Source: Nilaparvata lugens
Taxonomy: Eukaryota; Arthropoda; Insecta; Hemiptera; Delphacidae
Assembly (NCBI RefSeq): GCF_014356525.2
Contig: NC_052507.1
Location: 49,825,952 to 49,889,951, forward strand
Direction of reading: 5' to 3'
DNA length: 64,000 nucleotides
Positions 21,672 to 32,143 of the stretch are shown piece after piece (the first letter of the stretch is position 1; the number at the start of each line of letters is the position of its first letter). The position numbers and the translations under genes were made by a program. The notes beneath the pieces are model-generated. The model saw only the letters and a list, made by a program, of their open reading frames with translations. It was not told where the DNA came from and searched no databases.

Positions 21672-23876
21672 GTATAGCACCTGAAACCGTAAATATCGAA
21701 AAGTGGAACAAAAAAAAACCACAGCCTCGATTTTAATCTTTAATAGCTCAAATTGTTCGTTAGGATGTGCAGAAAAAACGCTATAAGTTTTCAGGGCGGG
21801 GAAAATTGAATTTAACCCTTTAAGGGTTAAAAAAGGGGTAAAAATGGGTAAAATAAAAAAAGTTATAAAATTTCGAAAAAAAATGCGAAAATAATTAATT
21901 AAAGGCCCAATTTTTTTTGAAATATAAAAAATTAGTTAAATACCAATGTGACATACAAAATGAGCCCAACGTAAGGGTTAAAAAGGGCACATTTATGGGC
22001 AACATTTGGTAACTTTCGTTATATTTCAATAAAATTTTTAATGCGTGTGTTTAAAAGGGCAGCGATTTAAAAAATGAATTGAAATATTTGAAACTTATAT
22101 ATTCCATCATCCAAAACCCAAAGGGCAGCCCTTAAGGGCAAAATATGTATGTAGCGTTAAATTATCATAAAAATTTATTTGAATGTTGTTTTAATGGGAA
22201 GCAACTTAAAGAATTAGAACAAAAATTTTATAAATTTAATTTTCCCTGCAATTTTATGGGTCAAAGGGCAACCCTTAAGGGCAAAAGTGCTAAATTGCAT
22301 TCGATTTTCATGAAATTTTTTTTTTTATTTTAAAGGGTACCGATATAAAAAATAATTTGAAACAATAATTAATGAAACCAAAGTACACTTTATTAATAAA
22401 TAAAATATTTTTACAATTTTTTAAATTGTTTAAAAAGTTACATTATTTAAAATATTCAAACAGTATTATCGTCTCCCATAGTAGTTGCTAATTGTTGTTC
22501 TAGAATGTCAGCGTTGTTGTTGAGGATTGGTTGTGGATTGTTTGTACAACCAAATTCTCTGACTTGAAACACAACTATTTTTTATTATACATTACCAAAA
22601 AACGGTATTAACGAACCACGACACAAAACCTTGAGTAAATTACCGCGTTTGAAATTTTTTTGTACCCTACTGCGCAAGTATACAGCAACAATAGAAATCC
22701 AGACTCCTCTTTAGCGAACACGTTCTATGATCGGCATCATAGCAGGGCGCCGAAGATAAAATACTTGTTTTTTTATAACGAAAGAGAAGTAAAAACAAAA
22801 TTTTTATGTTGAAAATTTATTTATAGAAAAATTACTTGTCGTTAGTATTTTTGTTTTTCAATACAAGACTTCTCAGCTTAAAATTTATGGACAAAATTGG
22901 AGCAATTAAAATTTAATTTAGGACTAAAAATGGCCATGTTATAAGATACGCGGGTCCTACACGGGGAAAAAAGTTTCGGAAAACTCGTGGAAATGGCGGC
23001 AAACATATGTGTAATTTTATTGTATACTGAATACATTTCCCACTCTTATTTTCTCTGGAAAACTGTAACATTCGTTGAAAAAATGCACATTTCGAATTAC
23101 ATAAAATTGTCTGGATCAAAAAGTGTACTTAGCAAGTACATCAAAATTTGTGTGAGTATGTGAAATTATATGTTTAAGCACCTGCTATTTGGATTTTCAG
23201 TTCGGAAATTTCCCTCGCTTTCCACAGGCCATTTTCTTCCGGCCAAAAAAAAAAATTTTTTTTTTTGGTCATAACTTTTCTTTGAAGAATGTTAGAGACC
23301 TCTAACTGGTCTCAAATTGAAGCAAATTTAAATATTTAAAAAAAGGTCCTTACAATTTTTTGTGTACAAATTGCCATTTCTGAGAAAATTGGGGGTAAAG
23401 AGTGAAAAATGAGAGTTGTCAGTGACAGCGCCATCTTTGATGGACTGTAACTATTTCCCCAATAGCCGCAAAAAAATAAAAAAAGCTGATTTTCTCCAGT
23501 TTCAATTAGCTTTCTTTTAAGCCATTAAACTTCATTTTCTGACGTGTACTTTTCGATTTATTAAGGAAAAACCGTGGATTTGAGGGGTGAAAATTCAAAT
23601 TTTCAAACCGCTGTAACTCCAAGGGAAAGCATTTTCAGGAAAAGTCGTAAGGAAGTTTTTTTCTTCAAATAATATGTAAAATACGATTCCGTTATTTTTT
23701 TTCATTTTTCGGTTATGGCTTACGGGGGGGGGTTACCGCCCCACGGGGGGGAGAGTCCCCACCCTTAAAATATATAGCGAATACTTAAAACATACTAACA
23801 AAACATTTTAACTACAAAAAGTTTAAAATATACCTGAGAAAATTTTATGCAAGGTCTAAAGCTTCAGGTGCTATAC
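21672..23876. mobile_element. TA-flanked non-autonomous DNA transposon
   Basis: 14-bp perfect terminal inverted repeats, GTATAGCACCTGAA and TTCAGGTGCTATAC, are each flanked by TA (21670-21671 and 23877-23878), the duplication made by Tc1/mariner-type transposases. The 2.2-kb interior is AT-rich, full of AAGGGTTAAAA and AAGGGCA motifs on the left and a G-rich block (23720-23765) on the right. No transposase frame is visible. A 36-codon minus-strand frame ending at 22456 looks weakly protein-like. Confidence 0.65.
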
Positions 23877-23959
23877 TACAAGGCGAGGTTGTCATTTTCA
23901 CTATTTATAATCATGTGGCTTGCAGTTGCTGAATTTTTCAATGGTTCTGAATTTTGTTT

Positions 23960-24290
23960 TTGTTGATCCCAGCCATTGATAGCATATGGTGGCCCCACCA
24001 TTCAGCCGCTATCCTTGACTTTGAAGCTCCTGAGAGGCCAAAATACGTTCTTCCGAGTACGTTTGACAAATGGAAAAATAATTTCAATTTTATCTGAGAA
24101 ACTTTCTCTCGTTCACCACTTACTTATCTTTTGAAACAAAAAAGTTTCTAGCATGTCGAAAATTTCATGTTTTCTGCTCGAAATGTCTCGACATTGACAA
24201 ACATAAACATTAATTAAAAAATGACTATGAATCGGATAAAAATGATCCAGACACTAATAGAGAGGGAACATTCTCCCCGTTCATTTGATA
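23960..24290 (-). repeat. Right arm of a large inverted repeat
   Basis: Reverse-complement homologue of 21250-21545, including the block GAACATTCTCC and the AAAATTTCATGTTTTCTGCTCG core. The arms enclose the TA-flanked element and about 200 bp of other DNA. Confidence 0.65.
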
Positions 24291-24858
24291 TAAAATTATT
24301 ACGCATTATGAAGCCTCATGATTCTGGGAGAAGTGATATTCAAAAGAAAAACAAATCTTCGCGATGTTTCCAATTTTATCATGAAAGTTCAATCTCCTTT
24401 TAATCCTTCAACCTGATACTGTTTTAGTACTACTAGGATATCGGGGATGATAACTTATTCTACATCCAATTCTGACATTGAATTGGAAATTTGAGAAAGT
24501 TGCAATTCTACACGATTTGGCAACCCTGTAATTTCTTCGGATGGAGGGCCAAGTCTCAACTTATTTTACACAAACTATAGGTGTGGCTTTGGAGTTTTGA
24601 GATTCTTCCCTCACAAATGGCGGATGGCTTGGCATTTTGGTGTATTTTGTTCTCTTGAAATTTTCTATATATTTAAAGTTTGGAATACTCTAATAGAAAC
24701 TTGAGCTTTCTTATAAAAGATGTTGTAAATCATCTGTGAAGCTTAGATTTTGTCATTTTCTTATTTTGTGTAATATATTTTCGTATAATATGCAAAGCTA
24801 TAAGCCTACGTTAAGACTTGTATATAAAAGATAAGTACAGTACAGTTTGTAAGTTTTA
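24291..24858. other. AT-rich, nothing recognised
   Basis: No supported gene or repeat. Confidence 0.5.
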
Positions 24859-25498
24859 TCCTATACTATTAAACGAGCAACTTCTGTTTTGATGTTTAGA
24901 TGTTTATATGTTTATATTTCATGGGATCTCGAAAACGATTCTCACAAAATTCAGGACATGGCAGGTTTATAATATAAAGATTCGATTGCACTAGGTCTCA
25001 TCCCTGGGAAAACTCGTTGAAGGACATCAGAAGGATGATTATTATTCATCTTTGGAGAAACAACTGAAAATAATTATTTCGTCGTCTGTTAGTGATGAAA
25101 GTGAGTGAGCGAGTTCATGTGTGTGGGACTGTGTCAAAATTATGACTCAGCTGTTCAACAGCTGACTTTTGTAATCATTCTATTACTTTTGTAATCATTC
25201 AATCAGGTACTTAGTGCCGGTTGCAAAAAAGCCGGGTTTTTTTAATCCTGATTAATTCCAGTAGATCCATCTTTTTGAAATGGTCTTCTCTGTTGGTTCA
25301 CGTGAAATTAATCAGGATTAGAATTTAACCGGCTTTTGTGGAACTGGGCCTTTGTTAGGAAAATTTTTGCATTCCTCTGGGAATTGATCTCAATTTACTG
25401 TGAATAGATAGAACATTTCTGTATGAATGTTATTATAATTCCTTCTTTCGTAATAAATTTTCTACGCTCTTGTACTCCAGAGCGAAGCTCGGCCCCCG
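24859..25498 (+). mobile_element. Helitron-like element family 2, copy B
   Basis: Begins A|TCCTATACTATTAAACGAGC and runs through the homology with 16870-17243. Near the far end it has CCAGAGCGAAGCTCGG followed by CCCCCGATATTG, a short GC hairpin like those before Helitron 3' ends. The true 3' end is uncertain. A fold-back MITE interrupts it at 25214-25350. There are no coding frames. Confidence 0.55.
25214..25350. mobile_element. Short fold-back MITE
   Basis: About 137 bp. The left arm GTGCCGGTTGCAAAAAAGCC...AATCCTGATTAATTCCA pairs with the right arm TTAATCAGGATTAGAATTTA...GGCTTTTGTGGAACTGGGCC. The centre carries a short unique stretch. Confidence 0.65.
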
Positions 25499-26829
25499 AT
25501 ATTGTCTTTTAATCTACAACTGAAATCATTGTTTCTAGTTTTGAGAAAACCTTAGAGTTCATATTAGATTACTATACCCGACATATTTGTGATTCGAATT
25601 ATGATTATTGAGATTAATCTGTATGTAATTGGTTGCTCTGATGTAATCTAAAATTTCCAAATGACTGAAAAATTATGAAATTATAATTTCATTTGCTCTA
25701 AACTGGAGATCTTATTCAGAAACAGTGAACTCATTCATAATTTCCATCAAGATATTGGTGAAGGGAACCGATAGCTTTCCTTTAGGTGATAGGTGAATAC
25801 TTCCAGACCAATTTGGAGAAATTTGAAAGTACGTCAATATACACCTCAATTGAACTATGTACAATGCATTAAACATTTCAAATTTAAAAATATTGATGAA
25901 TAACAATATTCTTCATTGATAATATCCAATTATATTAATCGAGAAGCTCAATCAGCTTTGTTCTGTAATCTACATCGATAAAGTAGACTAATATATATTC
26001 TGATTATTATAGAAAATCACTTGTACTTTTCCCATACATAAACAAAACTAGTTCGGAACTAGTTGTGTTTATGTAAAAAAGTATAAAAAGGGTACTAGTA
26101 ATCCCTATAATAATTGAACAATCCAAGTAGCACTAGTGAAATACTCAATTTATACTTTATTAGATGAAAATTCATATATCTATTTATGTATTTTATTTAG
26201 CCTCATATACTAAATATACGTAATTATACATTATCTGCTCCACCTTACATTCTTTCTATCCTTCCACCTACTTTTCCTTGCATGTCCTCTTCAATCTCCA
26301 TTTCACTATAAAAGCTTCCCTCATTTTAATTTCCCTCCTTTCTTGCGGCTCTTCTTATTCATAATATTATAAATGATATAATATCCATTACTCTTCCTTT
26401 CTGCTTTCCTGCTTCAGATTTTCCTCGGTTCTTTCCTTTCTCTTCACATTAACTCGTTCACATCTATCTCTCTCATCTCGGTTACGTATCACGAAAGGAG
26501 TCGAACAGAGCATCAGTCAAGAAAACAGGTTGACAGTTCTCTTGACTCTCGCCTGCAACAGAATAGCGAAACAGGGACTACACATTTGTGCGAATCTATT
26601 TTGAGACGAGTGAATTCTATGTGATCGAGAACATTGGTATTCACTCTAGCACTTTTCTTGATAGCATTTTCCTCGCTGCAAGGAGAGACAAAACGTGTTT
26701 CCAACTCAATTTTTAAGATAATTCTTATTCTTCATCATTTTCTGAGGATATCATTAATATGTGAAGTGTGTTTGGCTCCGCAGCTTCCAATTTTTCATTT
26801 TATTTTAAAACTTGGACTACTGCATTTAA
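25499..26829. other. Unrecognised DNA with one short palindrome
   Basis: AT-rich. Apart from the 41-bp palindrome at 26035-26075 nothing structured is seen. The open frames (25712-25906, 26513-26704) are not recognisable. Confidence 0.5.
26035..26075. repeat. 41-bp near-perfect palindrome
   Basis: TACATAAACAAAACTAGTTC, one central G, then GAACTAGTTGTGTTTATGTA. The 20-nt arms have one mismatch. Confidence 0.9.
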
Positions 26830-27493
26830 GGCCATTCCACACAGCACATGGCGTGCGTGGCTGGACGCACGCCACGCCGGCCACGCTAGCCACATGCCAA
26901 TTCACACCGCCACGACTGTTGCAATGCTATACCGGCCACGTTTCCCGTCAGTATGTAGGAAGATGTCAACACCGATGGTCCAGTGGTGTGAATCTGGATT
27001 TTCTTGTGGCTTACCTTCAATTCAATTCGTTTATTTCCACTTGGCATACAATACATGTACATATTTATATTTGATAAATTTGGTTTGATGACTCCAACAG
27101 CAGCGGTAGTAATGATAATGAGCTGTTTTTTTTTTTTGTATTCGGTGACAGCATGGGACCAGTGGGTACATCCAATCAATAAAAAAAGGAAGACCTATGG
27201 CAAATTCCATTATTTAATGCGCGACCTTCAGGCTGACAATGATAGTATACGTTCTATACGATAGTATACATCTAGTATACGTTCTGCGCATGCTCGGACC
27301 AAAACGTGGCCGGACACGTTTGAAAAGATCGCTCAGAGAGCGAACGGTAGCCACGCGTGGCTAGTATAGCAAGGGTTGCCGCGTGGCCGTGGCTGCTATG
27401 TGAATTGCTTCATCTGATTAGCTGGGAAGCGATGTTTTGAAAAGTAGCTAGCGTGCGTCCAGCCACGCACGCCACGTGCTGTGTGGAATGGCC
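26830..27493. mobile_element. Non-autonomous TIR element (GGCCATTCC ends)
   Basis: 664 bp with terminal inverted repeats starting GGCCATTCCACACAGCAC and continuing through TGGCGTGCGTGGCTGGACGC at over 40 bp of near identity, then weaker similarity further in. TTTAA flanks both ends (26825-26829 and 27494-27498). GC-rich arms surround an AT-rich core with no transposase. The overlapping small ORFs on both strands arise from the repeat. Confidence 0.8.
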
Positions 27494-27498
27494 TTTAA

Positions 27499-29690
27499 GA
27501 TGTTTAATTTCGATCTCTCTGAAATTCGATGTTTATACCAGCATTACACAATTGAGACTTATTATTCCCATTGTGGAGTACAGAATCATTCACTAGAGAT
27601 GTGATCTATAGGCTATTTTGGACTGTTCTGTAAATTGTAAAAGGAACAGGTCTAGGCATAAGGAACTTTATATATATGAGCTTTGGCCCTATATCCTGCC
27701 TCTCTTTACTGGGAGTATTTTGATTGCACAAAATGTGGATATAGATATAATTATTTTATTCATTTATTTATTGGATAGAGTAAACAATACAGTAGTCGGA
27801 AAAGAAAAAAACAGGCTATTGCCCAAAACTTCTTCAATTTCCTAATTTTGACTTGAATTGTCCAAATATTATGTAGGCTATGTCCATTTCAGTTCATCAT
27901 CAATCTGAATATACACATCAGAATGAAACAAACAATTTCAATTTTATATTGATTGATATTAAAACTCCCGTAAATATATAAAACAAACAACAAATTCACA
28001 AAATAATTTCATAAAAACACATAAATTTTGTGCTCAAAAATATCACGTTCACCATAATCAATTATGATCGTTATTAGTAAGGAGTAGAAAACTAGAATCC
28101 ACATTTTTGTCCCACAGTATCTTCATAGCTCATATTTTATTTTTCTTCGAAAAACGAAACCAAAAATTCTACTATCCCAGTACAACTAGTCCAGAAATTT
28201 ATATGTGAAAGGAAGGTTCAATAAGTAGGCTATTGTAAATAGTCATGGAATCGTTGATTCTATCAAAATTCCTTTTCATAAACCTCATTCAAAAGAGCGC
28301 CAAGCCACTGAGTAGAAGGAAGGAAGATTCTCAAATAAATGAAGTATTTGGTGTTGATCGTCGAAGCGCGGTAAGTACATTGACAGGGTTGAGTAGTTCG
28401 CAGGAGGAACACAGAGGGCGCATCCCACCCTATGCAATCTCTCGTGTTCATATATTCGAAAAATCTACCGCATCATCGTAATTTGGTTTGCTCACCTTTT
28501 TCCAAACCCATTTCTGATTTTCTTTGCCTCTGTTAGCGCCTCCTGATCTAGAGTGTTACACGGATTCTGTTTGACTTTTATCCATTCTCCTCTTCTTCCA
28601 TGAAGTTGTTTTCTTTCTATTATCTTCCGTTATTCGTTTGCTCTGTACATATCTCTCATTTTTATCATCATCCTTCTAGTGCACCCACGATCTTTTTTTC
28701 TAGGATGTATGAATTTCTCCTTATCCCCGTTCCTATTCCATTTTCACTCCTTTCAGATTCATCTTCTCTTCTCTTCTCTTCTATTCTTGGATCTCTCTTA
28801 CTCTCTCTCCCAACATCTATCATTCTGCGAGAATCGCATTCACCCATACAGATATAATGAAATCCATTTCAAATTGTCAGAATTTCATATCTATAACATG
28901 AATGATTTTCATTCAACCAATGCTGATAGTACGGAGTGAATCTCAACATAGATAAGCCCAGATGCAAGCAGGGAGACGAAGACTCTTCTCGCCCAAAAAT
29001 TTCATCTTTCGATTTTTCGTGTGTATGAGCTCCTCCCCATAACCAATTTACTCTTAGCTCCCCATCCTACCATCAGCCAAACGCGAACCACTACAGATTT
29101 TCCCGGATCTACGCGCGGCCAATTTTCAGAAATCAATTTAATATGCAGTCTCTCAGAGTCAGAACGCGAATAAGTTTAATAAATCAGGGCCAATTCTGTT
29201 TGTACATTTCCAAAGTAGTCTGTTAGTGCCAGTTATCGAGAACGTTCAATAAATCAAGGTGAGTGCTACTGTCATTCTATGTGTTTCTTAGTAGAATCAT
29301 CGGAATCATCTTGGGTGAGGAGAGCTCGCATAGCATTAATGGTGAATGAAGACTTTTTTGCTCCCTTCAATGGAGATCACATAGAAAAATATCTTTGGAT
29401 TCACTTTATTTTTCCTTATGTAACTAACTACACAAGGAAGGTTTGTGAGTAGACAAGGGTGAATCAAACAATCCCTTATACAATATTGAAGGATAATATT
29501 CCACTTTAGGACTATTTTCAGAGGTGAAATAAATTTTCTTATTATTTTCCGATTAAGTGACCATGACAAATGAATCATTACAGATACAAATACTCGAATT
29601 TTGATACCAGGAAGCAAGAAAAATAATTTAAACTGAAGACATCTCATTGGTGGATAAAAATTCCATCGTCAGCTAAAGCCGAGTTGAGTA
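27499..29690. other. Unrecognised intergenic DNA
   Basis: AT-rich, with pyrimidine-rich tracts near 28580-28820. Small frames (28245-28481, 28600-28939, 29336-29647) show no domain I know. It may include host intron or intergenic sequence. Confidence 0.4.
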
Positions 29691-29699
29691 AGAGACAAT

Positions 29700-30015
29700 T
29701 CAACCAATCAGAAGGCAGTCAATGACAGTAGCGATTTCGTTGTCATGGCAACAGCCAATGGGAGGACAGCCGCGTTGAACAATGTCTACCAATCACGTGT
29801 GTGTATGCTTCAGGTACACATAACGCACTCTCATTGGCTGATATCATTACTAAGACAGCATTCTTAGTCACAATATTCCGATCAATCATATTATGCTGAT
29901 ACACTAATCAGCATCTAGTACCAGTCCATCCTATGTGTTCTTATTGGCCGATCATTGCAGAAACTCTTTTTTCAAATTAGTCCAATGTTTTAGTTAGAGC
30001 GTTGTCCTTTGTAGC
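29700..30015 (+). promoter_or_regulatory. Cluster of CCAAT boxes, possible promoter
   Basis: CCAAT or ATTGG occurs near 29704, 29755, 29788, 29833 and 29943, with a CACGTG E-box overlap at about 29793. A GAG|GTAGGTGAG sequence near 30017-30028 could be a splice donor after a short untranslated exon. No coding exon could be tied to it. Confidence 0.25.
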
Positions 30016-30028
30016 GAGGTAGGTGAGT

Positions 30029-31473
30029 TGATAAATTGAACAATTGTTGGACGGAAGATGATGGAAGGAGCTGTCGTAAAGAATATTCCGAAAGGTGTCA
30101 TTTAGTGTAAAAAGTAAGATAATTCATATTCACCTGTCACCCCTGTTTACAATCATGAACTTCAATGAATGATAATAATCTTGACGATTTATTGAATAAA
30201 CTCTGGTTATGAACTTGATTCAAGCGTTGATTTGATTTGTAAGCTGGATATACATCTGAAAAAAACAAATACTTGCGGTTGGAAAATATTTTCCGGCAGT
30301 GATTTCCAGTTTTTATCGCAGACAGTTATTCAGATCTTATTTGAAATGAAAACCAGTCGTGACCCATCATTAGAGCGTAACTTCACTGATCTAATAGTGA
30401 GCACAAATAAATTTTCGCGTTGATGATTTTCAGAAAAAACTGAACTGACAAATTCACATACCAAAAAAACTGGCAGTCGTTGGTGCAGTGAGAGCTTTCG
30501 AGTGCACGTCGTCATTATTGCTCTGTCAGTAGTAATGAGTGACGATTTTATGGTGGTTGTCAGCCATAAATCAACAACTGAAGGATACAACAGCGACATT
30601 ATCTCAGCCATTGCTCATACTCCGAAAAAGTTTTGGACAGCTCCCAGAAGTTCACCACCAACCACCATACGTGATACCTTGTTTTGTCGTTTTCATTGTT
30701 ATCTCTAATCTGCCACACACATTACAGGGGCTAGTAGCGTGGAAATGATTAGAATACTTCAACTTATTTTCACCTGAGAGATAATAAAATCTTATTTTTC
30801 GATGTGACATTTTTACAACATCATACATTTGCCAATTCATGGAGCATGAACATACTTTGGAAGATATTGAAGGATAATAGGCCTATAAAGGATATGGACG
30901 GGCTATGTATGGGCTATTATACTGGTTGTATTGGCGCTCAAGTCTGGTTACAGCATAATTTCAATTATCAGATTGAAGTTTCACGTTCGTATGAATTTAC
31001 CACTTTTCCATACAATTTACTAAAATACGTAGATCTGAAATTTTTAGTTTTCTCTACAATTCAAAGATTGTCTGCACTATTTCTGAAGATGCCCTACTGA
31101 TATATGATCATAGTTGGAAAAAAAAGATATATTGATCATTTGTATTGAATAATTCATTCTTCGAATGAGAAACGTCTATCAACTATCAAAATGGTTGATT
31201 AGTAGATTATAATTCATCACACAATAGTTTAAAAGGTTGTCGACACAATCTATTATGTTGATATAGTTTTACTGACTGCAGGCCTACAAAAATTTCAGAT
31301 TGTCCGAAAACCATGAAATAATTTTATGTAGCATCATAACATCATATTAGGAATAATTGTATTGAGGGAATCTGATACTTGATTGACCTTGTGTCATACA
31401 CTGTATTGGCACTCATCAATAGAATTTGTTCAATATTCACAAAGTGAATTCTGTGACGAATGGAGAACCGTCA
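30029..31473. other. Unrecognised DNA
   Basis: Frames at 30502-30708 and 30804-31100 are open but match nothing I recognise. There is no clear exon structure. Confidence 0.4.
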
Positions 31474-32143
31474 TCTATATATAAGCGAAATGGCACTCAC
31501 TCACTCACTCACTCACTCACTCACTCACTCGCATAACTAAAAATCTACCGGACCAAAAATGTTCAAATTTGGTAGGTATGTTCAGTTGGCCCTTTAGAGG
31601 CGCACTAAGAAATCTTTTGGCAATATTTCAACTCTAAGGGTTGTTTTTAAGGGTTTAAAGTTCGTCTTTTAGCATGTATATTCTTCTTCTCCCAATCTCT
31701 TAATTAGAATTGAAATTTCCATATCATATGTTACTATAGAACTATAATCTAGATAGAGTACCTCTTCGAAACAGTTGTTAACTGGCAACTAAATTAATAA
31801 TTTTGTCAGGTTGGCATTAAGTTGAGTTGATTTTGTTAGGTTGGCACCAAGTTGAAGATTTAAATGCATTTATCGCGGAAAAATTGATTGGGCACTGCTA
31901 CTTCAATCCTGGGAATATTATATTACTAGCAGTCAGGCTCGCTTCGCTCGCCATATCTGTTTAGCCAGACGTTTAGTCTGGACCCCCGACTGGATTGTCC
32001 TAATATAATATGATAAAAATGAAAAAATGCAGGCGAGCGAAGCGAGCCTGCTGATCTCATTCTTGGACGATCCAGTCGGTGGTCCAGGGGGTGGAGCCCC
32101 CTGGCTAGACGGATATGGCGAGCGAAGCGAGCCTGACGGCTAG
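31474..32143 (+). mobile_element. Helitron-like element family 1, copy B
   Basis: 670 bp, best-preserved copy. It begins A|TCTATATATAAGCGAAATGG with (ACTC)n at about 31495-31530 and ends GACGGCTAG|T. A GC-rich imperfect palindrome fills 31926-32143 with the same inner hairpins as copy A. There is no target duplication and no coding frame. Similarity to copy A is high throughout. Confidence 0.7.

Noticed and set aside
26634..27179. Overlapping 146-aa, 106-aa and 97-aa frames
   Set aside because: They arise from the GC-rich arms of the TIR element at 26830-27493.
31495..31530. CRISPR-like short repeats (ACTC units, also 19207-19265)
   Set aside because: Simple tandem repeats without spacers at a Helitron-like end, in eukaryotic DNA.
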